From Phymorhynchus buccinoides (Eukaryota > Mollusca > Gastropoda > Neogastropoda > Raphitomidae), in contig CM065699.1 in NCBI GenBank assembly GCA_017654935.2, positions 42,953,679 to 43,017,678 on the forward strand: a stretch of DNA of 64,000 nt, in the 5' to 3' direction. Positions 21,897 to 35,290 of the stretch are shown one piece after another; within the stretch, counting starts at the first letter, position 1; every line of letters begins with the position of its first letter. The notes beneath the pieces were generated by a model. That model made no database searches, was not told the DNA's origin, and saw only the letters and a list, made by a program, of their open reading frames with translations. The position numbers and the translations under genes were made by a program.

Positions 21897-24762
21897 TAAC
21901 ATCATCGATTGTGCGATAAATGGTAACAATAATACGGCACTTAATGTATGCAGCCTGGTCATCGTTAATTAATTTATGAGAACCTTTGTCCAATCGCCGT
22001 GCCAGACTTTAACTAAGATCTTATAATCAGTATGTGTTAACGTATCGGCCTCCCGAACTCGTTAGCTGTTCTCTGTCTAGGTCTTTACCTTTAAGGTTAA
22101 TGTTATTATCCCTGGCATTGCGTGGACGATAGTTTACCTTTATCGAGTAATCACTACTCTAATTTTAGCCCAGAAAATATATATAAAAAAGTAAGGAATT
22201 CTAATCCATGAGTCTATCCATGCCTGGGGCCAAACCCAGTTTTTTCATACTGGCTAGAGCTGAGGTTGTTTCTGTTACTGATACAAGGCCTTCACACAAA
22301 TTAAATTCGGTTCATTGAGGTGTTGGATATTTACATCAATCTAATGATTGTTAGATGCTTGGCTACTACGTTTTCTTTGTCTGTTTTCTTGATTATACAT
22401 ATTCTTATAGTAAGACACTTGAATGCGACTTATCTCTGTAGGTTCAGTAACAACATCCCCAGATTCTGGGTTTTTTTCTTATTTCTTACTATTTGTAGAT
22501 TACGAGTACTTGGTGTTTTTCTCCCCCTTCTCTCTCTGATCCATTTCATCCGCTATCTTACTTGGCTAGTTTCGTGTTTTTTTTGTATATCAGTAATTTT
22601 CAAGTTTTTGTTTTTAATTTTTGTAAGTTTGATTGTAATTTCTCATTATTTGGTTCTTCTTTATTATAAATTATCCTTTCGTTCCCTTTTGACATGCTAA
22701 CTGCTGGACCATGTTTATAAAAACACTGCGAATTTTCGCCTTTTACCCATTCCCATTTGGTTTTTTATTATTATTATTGGAGTGACACATGTTTTAGTAT
22801 TCGTTCGTCGTTCAGAGCAATGTTCAAGGTATTCACTTCATTTTTTTCACATAAAAAAAAAATGGGTTCGTTTTTTAAGGAAAAACTGTGTTAAAAACTT
22901 CCCGCCACACTGGACCGACGTCCAAACTACTAGTCATATAACATTACTAGTGATAACGACATTTCGATTATGTGCTAGAATTTGGATAAGGTATGATGCT
23001 CACACAAGAAGGCACACATGGGAAAAAAGACATAGGACGATGCAAAGGCGAGTACGAGCTGGGCCGCGCAATGAATGGATTATTCTATTCCACGTGGTAA
23101 TTTTTGTTCCATCTGGGTGGAATATTCTCCCAAATGGTCTGTGTAATAAGCAAGCTGCTGCGTATAAACTGTTGTCAGGGCATATACCTCTTGCAGCATT
23201 GAACGGGTTACCCGATGTAACATCTGCTGTGTTTCTCAATTACGCAATTTAAGATCACCACAAATGTTCAATTTTGCCCAAGTTTTCTCAAGGGTAACTG
23301 TAAGGTTGCTAAATAAATTTTTTTTTCTCCACAGACCTGATTGGGGGCGTAAATGTTAACGATATTAAGGGGAGTGTGTTAAAGCACACTCTAATGGCTT
23401 ATTGTGTGTCTTCTGTTTAACTAATTCTTATGTTTTTTTCGAAAGAGTTTTATTAGCAAATCACAAAAATTCATCACAGGCTTACTTCATGCGTTTACCT
23501 TAGTGGACAAAAACAATATATTTCGCGCCCATTCTTTTTTCCCACACAGGTACATCATTCCTCAATAACGATGTGTCTCTTGCAGGACCATATGATATAA
23601 ACAACGGTTGTTTTGAAAGTATGAAACAATTGTAAAGAGGTGTTCTTATTTATCATGAAGTTCAAGGGTGACATTGAAATAATCACTGGTCCAACCACTT
23701 ATGGTGAGCTCTGTGCCATGCATGGGGTCAATGTTCGATTTAAAAAAAAAAACTTGAGTTAGCGTATGAAAGAACACAATTCTCATCATTTGCTTATTAT
23801 TATAAAACTGTCTCCAAAAGTTGGTATAAGTCCTTGAAGATTTAATAATTCCTCTACTCTTAAAGAAACTCTTCAAAGTCCTCCCGTTCGTTAGATAGAG
23901 CTGTGACCCCCATGGATGAGAAGTAGCAAATATATGTTACAGAACACTACTACTGTTGTATAGCCACGGCACTGACTAACTACAGCGTTGATGGTACATT
24001 TGGTAAGGGCAGTAGGATAAGCAGTGTGAGGTTGAAAAACAAAGATTAATAACAAGAAAAATCTCCTGGTTGGGCGTTTTATCGCAGCCACCTGTAGACA
24101 GAAACTGTAACTGTTGGAATTTAGTGAACGGAAGCAAAATGAAGCTGATAGGAAAAATAACTATTTTGTTTATATAGGATATTTCAATGTTGATTTTTCT
24201 CTCTAACCCGCTAAAACATTTAATACAACATCCTTAATCATTCATCATCTTAAACAAGTTAATAAATACTCCACAGGAATCACTGATACCTCTAGAACAC
24301 ATGCATGGAGTCTAATACAATTCCCCCCCCCCCCCCCGCAAGCCCTGACATTATTTAATTAGTTACTTGAGTTTTGTTCTACACTTCGCAAATGATACAC
24401 AGTGTTCCTTGTGTTGTTGTTAAAATCCTGCGCAGTGTACAAAACAAGGGCTCATTTCACAAGAGAAAAAGCAGATATAAATTATAATGATAAGTAGATT
24501 CGTTTAAACTTCTGTGCAAAATACTAGGAAATGAAGATTGGACTGCAATATCGCACCGCTGTCAGTAGGAAAAAATTAACCTAACTCAGAGTTAGCAATT
24601 TTTGCAGTAAAGCGTGCATGAGGGGACACGGCTGTACTGGTAGCTCTTGACAGAAAGAAACCATGAAAGACACCTGGAAAACACGGGAATGTGCTGCACC
24701 TAGATTACGTTGCAAATATGCCGTTCTTCTTTCGTGCGACTGTGGGTACGTTTGTACAAAAG
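21897..24762. other. Unassigned AT-rich DNA
   Basis: About 65% AT by eye, with T-rich stretches around 22360-22680 that give hydrophobic spurious frames, and a C run at 24323-24338. I see no conserved protein, RNA gene or repeat copy. Confidence 0.5.
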
Positions 24763-24782
24763 ATGGCGGCGCCCAAGTCCAG
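24763..24782 (+). CDS. Candidate first coding exon (very short)
   Basis: ATGGCGGCGCCCAAGTCCAG encodes MAAPKS plus two bases and is followed at once by a strong donor, GTGAGG. The ATG has a good context (AAGATGG) and overlaps AAGATGGCGGC, a YY1-type element common at transcription starts. Upstream 24700-24760 is less AT-rich than its surroundings. No downstream exon could be recognised, so this may be chance. Confidence 0.3.
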
Positions 24783-26300
24783 GTGAGGATTTTTTTCACA
24801 GTCAATAAAGGCTTCGTGTTTTTGATACGCACAATAACTTGCCTCACACTGTGCGAAGCTAAGCAACAACATTTAATGTCAGCTTTACACGCACATTGTT
24901 TTTGCTGCACTTATAAAACTATTTAGTATATTTAGTTACGTGTTTTTTTTGTAGCAATTCACGCTTTGCAAATTCGATTTATTGAGCACTTCAGGGGCAG
25001 AATTGGCATTTTTATATAAAAAACAAAAAAATTAGATGGTAAGTTCGTTAATAAAATACGGAGGGAGAGTGTTTTTTTGCATTTTTTCTCACAAAACACT
25101 GAAAATATGAGTTTAGGCACTATCTTAGAAGGCCGGGGACGATATGTTAATCAAATAGTTACACTGACAGAGGTGTCCCCCCGCCTGCAGTGAACAGTGT
25201 TCATTGTTGTTGTGTTGGGACCCCACTGGTGTACAAAACAAGGCTATTTCAAAAAAGAACACCACTATAATAATGATATGAGAAATTAGGGTACATCGTC
25301 GTTACAGTCTGGTGACACGTCACTCACGAACCACTTCGAAAGATATGCAGGAACAAACAGGCATATTATATACAATAGCTTCACTTGAAAGAGGTTGTGG
25401 AAAATGCTTCACTGAAGAGTTTTATGTCAATAGCTAAAAACTGCATAACCGTTTTAAAATTAGTAACGTAAGAGACCAAAAGATGCATCACCTTGAGTTA
25501 AACAAACACACGGAACAAAGAGATTAAAAAAAATAAAGACAAAAACAAACTTCACAAAATAGGACTAAGAGGTATAACAAAATCTCCTCGACAGGACTGG
25601 GAAAGTTTCAGTAGAACCTGAGAAAGAGTACTGATAACCAATTAAGAAAAGAAAATGTAACTATTATGAAACAAGTTAAAAAATTACCCAAGGTACGTGA
25701 TCCTGTTAAGTCAACGGTGTACCAAGGGGCTGGTGGAAAAATTGTGCAAAGTTTCATAAATAAAAGGGCACTTGATCAGATAATATACCACCCAGCATGG
25801 AAAATGGTTAGGGACACAATTACTCCAACAAGACAAATCTAACATAATATGTTTGTCATGATGATGCAGAATACAAAATGACAATTAATCTTTACCCCAC
25901 ATTTAATAGCAACCAGCAGTGAAGAATTAAATTAACGAGTAGATTGTACACTTAGTCAGAAAAAATGCACGTAGTGTAGGAATTAATACATGAAACGAAA
26001 TATTGACGGTTTTATAATGATAAAGAGTTAAAATTCAAAGAGCATAGGGCGCTGCGACAATAGCATTGCAGCATGTATGCACACATATTCATACAAATAC
26101 ACGGACAACGTCAAATGAAGTTTAAGCGATAGACACATAAAGATACACACGTATCGTCACAGAAACGCCACACCACCTATAGCTCCTAACGCACAGCAAA
26201 GCGAGCCCCCCCCCACCCCCCCATATTTACGCCAGGTCGTGGCATACATTACATTCTGAAGATATACCAATGAATAGGATTGTAAAGCTGCTATGATATA
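24783..26300. other. Unassigned AT-rich DNA
   Basis: Non-coding, AT-rich, with a C run at 26206-26220. Nothing recognised. Confidence 0.5.
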
Positions 26301-26310
26301 GCTAATTGGG

Positions 26311-26775
26311 ATGGCACAAACGACATCACACACACAACGCACACACACCACACAACAACACACAGTACACACACATCAAACACACCAATCACAACACCCA
26401 CACAATCACAACACAAAAGACCACAATACACTAAGCACAACACACCACGAACACAGATATAACACACACACCAGCTCCACAAAACAAAACAAACCAAGCA
26501 ACAACAGACAAACAAACAACAAAAAACACAACCACCACAAACACCCACACACCAAGCAAACACACACCCACACTACGCACACACACAGCGCACAGCGCCA
26601 ACACGAGACACAAATATACACACACCACACACAAAAACACAACAACCACACCACCACCACACACGCACACATTATCACATCACCCACCCACCGTGCACCA
26701 CCCCCACGACACACACACACACCACACACACACACACACACTCTCTCTCTCTCTGTCTCGATCTCTGTCTTTCCT
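26311..26775. repeat. Degenerate CA block ending in (CT)n
   Basis: Almost pure C/A on + (CACA, ACCAC, AACAC steps), ending in CTCTCTCTCTCTCTG near 26740-26756. The H/T-rich and V/C-rich frames over it are artefacts. Confidence 0.9.
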
Positions 26776-27000
26776 CCCTGCCAGTACATAGTGAACACGT
26801 AACTGACTTTCTGGTTACTACAAAGTCACAAAAAAACAAAATTTAAACACACAAACCAAAAACAAACTAAGAAATTCCCATAAAAAAGTGGTTTAGCTCT
26901 GCACCTTGAATTTTCCTTTTGATATGGTGTATTGTGCGTACACATGCACGCGCGAGGCGTTGTGTATGGCAGTGCGTGCGCCGTGTGATTTGAGGTAGTT

Positions 27001-27344
27001 GTGCTCGCGCCGCGCGCCGCCGCGCGCGCGCGCGCGCGCGCGTTGTGTGTGTGGTGTGTGTGTGTGATGTGTGTGTATGGTGGTCTGTGTGTGGTGGTGG
27101 TGTTATGTGTGAGTTTTTGTGTGTTGGTGTGTGATTGCATGCGTTTCTGTTGTGTGTTTGCGGGGCATGCGCATATGTTTATGTGTGTGGTTCAACAATG
27201 TGATAAAGAATAATATAGGCATCTAAACTTGATAGGCATAAGTTTGTATGCAGTCGAGGGCTCTGCCTGTTTGTTTTATAATCTCATTGATTTTGCACAT
27301 ATTATATATCTATCTAGAGGGCTCTGTCTATTTGATAATCGAAG

Positions 27345-27379
<35 letters not shown>

Positions 27380-27500
27380 TGTGTGTGTGTGTGTGTGTGG
27401 TGTGTGGTGTGTGTGTGTGTGTGTGTGTGTGTTGTGTGTGAGTGAGTGAGTGAGTGGTGAGTATGGTATGTATGTGTGGTGTGTGATTGTGTGTTGGTGT
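27001..27500. repeat. (CG)n joined to (GT)n
   Basis: An alternating CG run of about 40 bp (about 27003-27042) is directly followed by GT-rich sequence to about 27130, and after about 200 bp of mixed sequence by a second GT block (27345-27510). Alternating CG and GT are the classic Z-DNA-prone sequences. Confidence 0.9.
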
Positions 27501-27516
27501 GTGTTGTGGTTTGTGC

Positions 27517-27815
27517 GGAGATAGAGAGGGAGTAGAGAGAGGAGAGAGTATGTGAGAGAGACGCGCCCCGAAGCAGATGAGGGAAGACGCAGGACCACGG
27601 AGGACTAGAAGAGGACAGATGGAGAGAGAGTCCTAGAGAGTGGCCGAAGGAGGAGAGAGAGAGCGATGGAAGGGAGGAGTGCCTGACGGTGACGGATGAG
27701 GAGGCCAGGAGAGAGAGAGGAGAGAGGAGAAGGAGATAGAGTAGAGAGAGAGAGATGACTTAGAGGAGAGAGAGGAGACGAGGGGAGAGGAGGAGAGAGA
27801 TGAGAGAGGACTGAC
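27517..27815. repeat. GA-rich block
   Basis: Imperfect (GA)n with GGA and GAGG steps. Spurious S/L/P-rich frames on the minus strand. Confidence 0.9.
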
Positions 27816-28130
27816 CGAAATACCCGACATGTTTTATTGAGGGTAAAAGGATAAGCTACAAATGCCTTCTTGCAACTGGCCCTCTCTCTCCACCCACAAC
27901 TCACACCCTGCATTCAGGCACAATGGGAAAAATTGACATAAAACCAATGCAAAGATAATGGGACCAGAGAATCAACATTGGAACATTAAAACAGCATACA
28001 GAAAGACATACAAAAAAAAAAAAAAATGTAAACAATCTTGGCATACGTGATATTTGTATAGAGTAAATTCATTAACATAAAACTGAGTGGATGCAAGAAT
28101 TGTCCATTATGTACTTGTGATAAAAGATTA

Positions 28131-28225
28131 CGAAAAGAGAGGAGAGAGAGAGAGAGAGAAAAGAGAGAGAGAGAAGAGAGACGATGAGATGAGATGAGAG
28201 AGGAGAGAGAGAGAGAGAAGAGACT

Positions 28226-28260
<35 letters not shown>
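28131..28260. repeat. GA-rich block
   Basis: Imperfect (GA)n ending in a clean run at 28229-28260. Followed by about 600 bp (28320-28900) of unusually AT-rich, T-poor sequence with no gene. Confidence 0.9.
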
Positions 28261-28262
<2 letters not shown>

Positions 28263-28904
28263 CGGATTCGGATCGGAAGGTTTAAATGAACCGGCCATGG
28301 GCCCATGTCATGGGGATGGGAGATTACGATAGGGAAGAATAAAAGATAGCAATAATATGAATGGACACAATAAAATGATTAACCAATTAAATAGTTGACA
28401 ATAACAAACTCGCAACTAAAATTTATGTGAACCAAGCAATGTAAAGAAAAGGACTGGAATCGTAAATAGATAAATAGAAATAAACTATACCGTAAACTAA
28501 TAACTTAAAATAAAAATAAAATAATTTAATTAAATTGAAATTAAATCAATAGAAATCAATCAAACTAACTTGATCAAATACATAAAAACACTCAACTCAA
28601 AGTAGTTTTCTTGTTCAATTAGTGAAACGAATAAAGTCAAAAATCATAACAATTGTCAAGACCAACCACAAACAGACAGTTAAAAACAATTAAATAAACT
28701 TCGTTGACTATGAAAACCGAGAGAATTTTCAAATCATTTTCAATCGATTAATCAAATAATAGCCAACGCAAAACAAACCATCGTAAATCAAAGACAATAT
28801 CAAACCATTCCATCATTCAACCAAGCCAATCAAGAATTTTCCAAACTTCAATAAACAATCAAGCAACAGCAAAAACATATAAGCCTTACATTCATATTCT
28901 TATC

Positions 28905-29078
28905 GCGCGGCACACACGTCGCACGCGCACGCACGCGACGCGCACGCGCACCAACCACGCACACACGACACACTCACCACACCACACACACACCACACAC
29001 ACCACCCCCCCCCCACCACCCCCCCCCCACAAAAACACAACACACACACACCACACACACACACACACAACACACACA
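28905..29078. repeat. CG/CA block with C runs
   Basis: Starts with CGCACG steps, then CA repeats and two C runs (about 29005-29030). No coding signal. Confidence 0.9.
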
Positions 29079-29599
29079 CCATAAAATTATATATAAAACT
29101 ATGCAGCAATACACCGCCACCCCCCAAACGTGAATACAGAGTACATCATTACAGTTCCTAATCATGTTAGAAAAAAATAAGATATGTAACGCTTAGTAGA
29201 ATATTTGAAAAATCAATAGAAAACCAGTGTAATATGATACCTGATTATATATATGCCAAATAAAATAACCACCCCTCATTCAAACCAGCCGTTCAATTAT
29301 TCAAACTTCAAATAATCAAACCAAAACAACCAGCTCGTAAAGGCCCACCATATTGACAATTCAATTAATAACATGCTAATAGAAAAGTTTATGAAACATA
29401 GGGAACATTACAACAAATATGCACTCCAGAAAGCATACCCTATATTAGCCACAGGAAGGCTAAGGGCGTGTTTTCTTTACATAGGACACAGTCACACAAT
29501 TAGTCATATTTACATTTGCGGGACCCCCCCCCCCCCCCTCCCCACGCTAGCAATTCAAATTTCTTTCTTTATTTCTCTTTTAAATACAACCTCCCTGTT

Positions 29600-29830
29600 T
29601 AATTCCACACACACACACACAGATTTACACACACCACCCACCACACAACACACACCACACCCACACACACCACAACACCACACAACACACACACACCACC
29701 AACACACACACACACACAAACCACCACCAAAACACAACAACCACACACCACACACACACCACCGAGCACACACACACAATACACAAGAAACACACACACG
29801 CACACACGCCAACATCATACATTACACACA
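29600..29830. repeat. CA-rich block
   Basis: Imperfect CA repeats with ACCAC and ACAAC interruptions, preceded by a C run at 29523-29537. H/T-rich frame is an artefact. Confidence 0.9.
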
Positions 29831-31645
29831 CGTAAATTTGCACACGAAACGCACATAAAAAATACACATAATACCCACGCCAACGGGCATTAACAACCAC
29901 ACATACACATATACACCACACAGACAAAAAATATGCACACCTACTCCCAAAGCATGGATACCTGGGAATATACCACATAAATGGCATGTATAGAAAAACA
30001 TCAGATAACGTACTGATATTTAGGATTTTGAGAATCAATGAAAAACCAGGTTTCTTGATTGCATTCACACAAGGAAAATACATAAATATCAGGTTCCATA
30101 TTATATGGCCGTAGAAGACTTAGCAAATTAGCAACGTAAGAAAAAACATAAGTTATATTCGTGTGTACTATCTTCTAGTTTCTTTTTAACTTAACTCCCG
30201 TTTCTGTGTCATTTCCAACGACCTCTGTTTATGCTCGAATAAATACAAAGCACCAACTTTACAGTGTTATTTCACTAAAGCCATTAGAATAGCATAGTAT
30301 GGACAAAGCTGGATGGTCGTGCAAAGAATTTTACGAGGTAAATATTTTAATCCTTCTATCACAGAACCTAGGAACATACAAAAGTTACGAATGTATGTAC
30401 AGATTTCTAAAAACAATTGGGGGACAAAAGGGGCAAAGCACATAATATCAGGTGAACTGAGCATGGAAAAAACGAATTTATTGTCTTAATAGGAGGACCC
30501 CACCAAGTCTCTACAAGCGTATAGACTTTTCTTATAGCTAGTTATTAATATCAAAAACTGCCATGAGAGAGGAGGGTGAGAAACGATTTAAAAGATGCAT
30601 TAGGAAGAAAGAATAGGGCGTTTTCCACCTGGAAAACATACACTACTCCATCCCTGACGGAAAACCAAAATCTATAGTCTTTGCTTGAATACCCGTAAGG
30701 AATGCTTATTTGTTAAGAACACCTTGGTTTGTCCCAAACGTGGCCAAAACCATACTTATACAAATGTGAAGCCCACTTTTGAAAACCAAGTAGTTTGTTT
30801 TTAACATATGTTAAATTGTACAAACATTTTAATCTGGATTTATTATGGATATCGGTTACAGGATGCCAATAATTTAGCCAAAATTTTATGCATTTAAACA
30901 AACATTATTTAGTAAACGCGGATGTCTTTCCAGTTTCTGAATTAAAACTAGAATTAGGAGTTCCTAATGCTGACGTTGAGAAATTCTTTAGCGCAAACAA
31001 ATGAAACCCTTTCACTAAGTGTGTGATTCAGGGCCATTGAGGACCCACCAAACTTCCGAAGCATATAGGACAATATGGGGTGTATCTGGGCAGTCAAAAT
31101 AACAACTTAAAAAAACACAGAAGGTGAATTGATCGCCAACAGTCCAATATAGTTTCCAAATACAAATACAAAAAAACGGCTTTCTTTCCCCTTAACCGAC
31201 ATATTCGTGGCAAGTGCATGCGAAAAGGGAAAGCCTAGTCGAAAAAAAAAATGACCCAAGGGTATTTAAAACAGTTAAACAATTTCAATTTCTATTTTTA
31301 TCATCAAGGCCATTTTCGCACTTTAGATGAAATATACGCACACCATTCATAATATAACAATTATGGACTGTCGTTAAAAGTTGACGACAAAAAAAAGACT
31401 TACTTAGTCTGTTGGTCTTGTGTCGCTTAAAAATTGTATAGATATGTCGTTGAGGGAACCAGTCACAGAAATGACAGTAAGAGTTTACTATCGTCTGGCC
31501 AAAAAGCAGATCAAATAAAAGTTCTTAAAAATGTGTATATAAGATAATCTAATACCATTGCTTACCTGAAGGTTTTATATCGTTTGGAGGCAAGTTCGTG
31601 GATCAAGAAGAAAAACAGAAAATAGGTATGGCATAGTTCTCTTGC
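29831..31645. other. Unassigned AT-rich DNA
   Basis: No coding signal and no recognised repeat copy. Confidence 0.5.
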
Positions 31646-31778
31646 TTAACAGAGAGAGACGAGAGGCAAGGAGAGAGAGTTGAAGGCAGAGCACGTATGA
31701 GAGACGACTTGAGAGTATGACGAGGAGAGAGAGAGAGAGAGGAGTAGCGACGAGAGGAGAGATGAGAGGAGAGAGCAC
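31646..31778. repeat. GA-rich block
   Basis: Imperfect GA repeats. The flanking sequence to 32475 is AT-rich and unassigned. Confidence 0.9.
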
Positions 31779-32475
31779 AATATAGATTGATGGTCTGAGG
31801 GCGTAATTAGTCAGTCCAGTCGAGCATCGTTAATTAAAAGAAAAAGATCTTGATAACATTTTGTTCTCTTTGCGGTATACATCGCTTTTCTGTATAAGTA
31901 GATTTGACTCCTGACAAGATTGTTACAAAAGACATCTTGAAACGTCAATTATCACAATAATGGAGTGTAACGTATCTTTGCGGAAAAAATAATGTTGGTA
32001 TCAGGTCGAATTTATTTATGAAAAGTGTCTCTTCAAATATTAAGGAAATGAGGATGCTGTATTTTTTATCCACCAAGGTGTTCCAGATGCAGAGATGTGA
32101 TAAGGACAAACACGGACGGCAACAATACCTTGGGTGTTTAATTTTCTTGTTGTTTGTTTTAAAACAAAAAGTCACAGACAATTTTTATAATCCACCATTC
32201 TAATCACAGGGCAATGAAGTAATCTTAAACAGCACTGGTTCAAAAACATTATGTAAAAATAAAAGCTGAACAGCAAAACGAACACAGAGCTTGGACTACG
32301 TTAATGACGTTAGGTTAAGTAAGGGGGAGTACGAGAGGTGTGGGGGCGCCGATAAAAAACGTGGAATGCAAACAGATTTACAAAACTTTTTGTTAAATAT
32401 TAAATCTTGGATGTAAGCGAGTGTGGATATAGTTAAAACAACTTATATTGGTTTTTTTTACATAATTAAAGTGCT

Positions 32476-32840
32476 ATGGCTTGAGTTGGTTAGAATCGCC
32501 GGACTTCGTAAATCCGACAGGTTTGCGAGTGTGGGAGATTGAATCTAGGTCCGTCCGCGATGGGTGTCCTTGGGAGACACTTACTTTATATCCTCAACTC
32601 CACCCAGGGAAAGTGGGTAACTTGGACGGCTGTTGGGGAAACAAAAGTCCTTCGGGTGAGACGGAAGACCCCCACGTCAGTGGGGCCACCATTCCCTCTT
32701 AGCTAGGAAGGATATCTTAAATTTTCTTACAGCTATAAGAGGAAATATAACACGTGAAAAGACGTGGAATTTGGAACACGTTCGCGTGGGGGTCTTTAAA
32801 AACCGAAGGTCCCGTGTTCGAAACACATGCCACAAGATAT
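32476..32840 (+). mobile_element. tRNA-derived SINE, family 3 (degraded)
   Basis: The head at 32476-32555 reads like a tRNA gene: A-box-like GCTTGAGTTGG, an anticodon-arm-like CGCCGGACTTCGTAAATCC, then a B-box-like AGATTGAATCTAG. It is followed by TGTCCTTGGGAGACAC and CTCCACCCAGGGAAAGTGGG, segments I know from SINEs of marine invertebrates, and by CGAAGGTCCCGTGTTCGA near 32801. Many single-base insertions relative to a normal tRNA suggest age or base-calling error. The right boundary is uncertain. Confidence 0.6.
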
Positions 32841-34105
32841 TGCGCAAAACGGTAAAAGCCCCATTCCATAATTCGGTAGGAGTAAAACCCCTATGTTGGT
32901 GACGGGCGGAGAGGATGGGACACGAACTCACCCACTGCATGCATCACTGGCGCGCCAACGGTAGTCAAAATGGTCATTTGGGCGTGGAATGGGCAGGGGT
33001 AAGAATCACCAATATGAAAAAGAAGCAGAAGAAGAAGATATCGCATCAGTGCTAAATATTTTGAAAATACCCTACTCCACTTGTATACAAAAAACGGACA
33101 ATAGTCAGGGCCGTTATAACAATAAGTGATAATAGTTGGACTAATTTGGGAACCCTTACACACCAATACATCGTCCCTGCTTGGACATGTGGGCAGACAG
33201 AAGTGTAGTGAGCGGACACGCTTAATAATAAACTGATTCATTTTCCCCACAGCAATATAAAGTCAGTTGGGGACAACCTTACGTGTTGTCTTGGACGGAA
33301 TGATATCATGGTATTGAGTTAGGAAGATTAAACAACAGCTCTTGAGTGTATACCCTTATATGGATTAGGCACACACCCCCCCGGAAAAACGTCAAACTGG
33401 TACTAAAGTGCCTATTGGCCGTTGTCTTGTTTCGACGACTCACTTTTTGTGGTGGGGATGTACCTTGAAACAAGGCATCTCCATATAAATAAATTCTAGG
33501 GTCAATTTATCAGAATTAGTATTTTGCATTTCGTCAGGATGGTTTTGGAAAAGGGAATGCTTAAAAAACGATTGTTTCTCATGGACGGATAACATTTATT
33601 TTCGAGAATTGCATGGTGTTATTGTCTGCGACCTCAACACAGAAACCCACTGAAGGAAAGTTTGACCCACATTTTCTATTAGTAGGGAGCTGTTATTTCT
33701 TAATGAAAAATTGACATCGGTGTTTGAGATACAAGAACGCGGAAAAATGCACGTGTTGGGCATTTTAGGGGAATGTATATATGTTTGTTATGGGATGGGA
33801 ATATTTTACATTGCTGCGGCTTTGGAGATGGTTCGTTGTGCGCAAGTGCATTATTTCGGTCTGTGCATGTTGTCTACGTTATGCATGGAATGTGAATATG
33901 GACGTTAGCAGGGTGGGCTGTTTATGGACAAGCGTATTCCAGGATACAGCAAAAACCACAACTGTCTGTGAAAGAAGAAACAAACGAAACAAAACAAATA
34001 CAAAATTCAAATTACAAGAAGTTCGTTGCACCCGGGGCAATACAGGAAGGGACGAAGGGACTTGGCTACAACAGTCAACAATCGCAAACCAATAATGGCA
34101 CAATC
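32841..34105. other. Unassigned DNA
   Basis: No clear gene. A possible second tRNA-like pair of boxes exists on the minus strand near 32905-32960 (TTGGCGCGCCAGTGATG then GAGTTCGTGTCCC), too weak to annotate separately. Confidence 0.4.
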
Positions 34106-34109
34106 GTCG

Positions 34110-35290
34110 TTGGGATCAATTTTAGCGGCCATTACCCTTAATTCTTCACTTTACGATGAGGGTGTCCACTGTTGTTTTCAGTGAATTAGAATTTTTTGCC
34201 ATGGGGACAACCTGCATAAAACATGTACTGCAGAGACAGGATAGTTTAACTTTCAAGCATGAGCAGTCAAAAAAAAACTTTGTTCTGCGGTTTCGTTTCT
34301 GGCTTGGTGGAACAGGTCACATCATTTAAATGGCGGTGTTCTACAAACAGGGAATTAAAGAATAGTTGTTTAATTTTATTGTCTTTTTTGCTTTGTCGTT
34401 AGATGTGGACGAAAGGACATGATTTCACATCAATGCTTCTTTATGGCGACACAAGTGTTCCTCACAGTTCTTATCTAAAGAAAAACGTTTTGGACCGTGT
34501 ATACTTTATTTTAAACGAACAAAACCATATAACAAGGTTTAGATGGGATTCGGTTATGTTTCTCTTGTTCTTACTGGCACGGTTCATTGCAGTGAGAGAT
34601 GCTTTACTGCGGCCTGAATCACTCAAAAATCCCAAACAAATATACGCACAAAAACACTGGCTTCTTATCATAAAATTGTTTCGCAAAGATGTGCTATCAT
34701 GGGGGATTCGTTCTTTATGTTTGCACTCACTATATGCATTGGTTGTATTTAGATCCTGTTCTGGTTTTGTTGTGACGACAGGCATTGCTGGGACATTTTT
34801 TACCAAAACTTCATCAACGTTTATGGACTCTGGGACACAGTTCTGTGTTTTGGAGTTGGCTTGCCCGGGTGTGTGACGATTGTTGTACTGTTTTACCCAC
34901 AGTTAAAACCCAACAAATGAAGCTCGTCAGATTGTGACATGGGAGTGCTGGGAAAAAACACATCATCTCCATCTCGCCCGTGGGAGGTGAAGTGGCCCCC
35001 ACTAAGATGTTCTGGTGGGCCATATCTCCAATCTGGTTTTATTGTCTGTGTGTCCCCGTGGCCATGGACCTCGACGGATGTGTTATTTTCCCCAGAAATT
35101 AATTGCCGGTAGGTCGAAATGTCAGAATTCTTTAACATACCAGTCTCTGGCTGAGTGAAATGTTTGCTTTTGTAACTTAGTTTTCAATGTTTTTGTGTAC
35201 TTACACTATGGGGTCTCGATACAGAGGAGGACATTTTGCAATATACTTTTACGAGACGGAATAAAGCAGATACGCAAAACAGTCGCAAAA
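34110..35290 (+). repeat. Diverged duplicate, copy A
   Basis: Collinear with 49720-50885 at a nearly constant offset of about 15.61 kb. Anchors: TTTTTGCCATGG (34196 and 49806), TGGCGGTGTTCTACAAACAG (34331 and 49943), CTTATCAT (34664 and about 50269), GGTCTCGATACAGAG (35212 and about 50824). Between anchors the copies differ at many sites and neither keeps a common reading frame, so this looks like an old repeat or segmental duplication and not two genes. The 157-residue frame at 34403-34876 has no counterpart in copy B. Confidence 0.6.
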
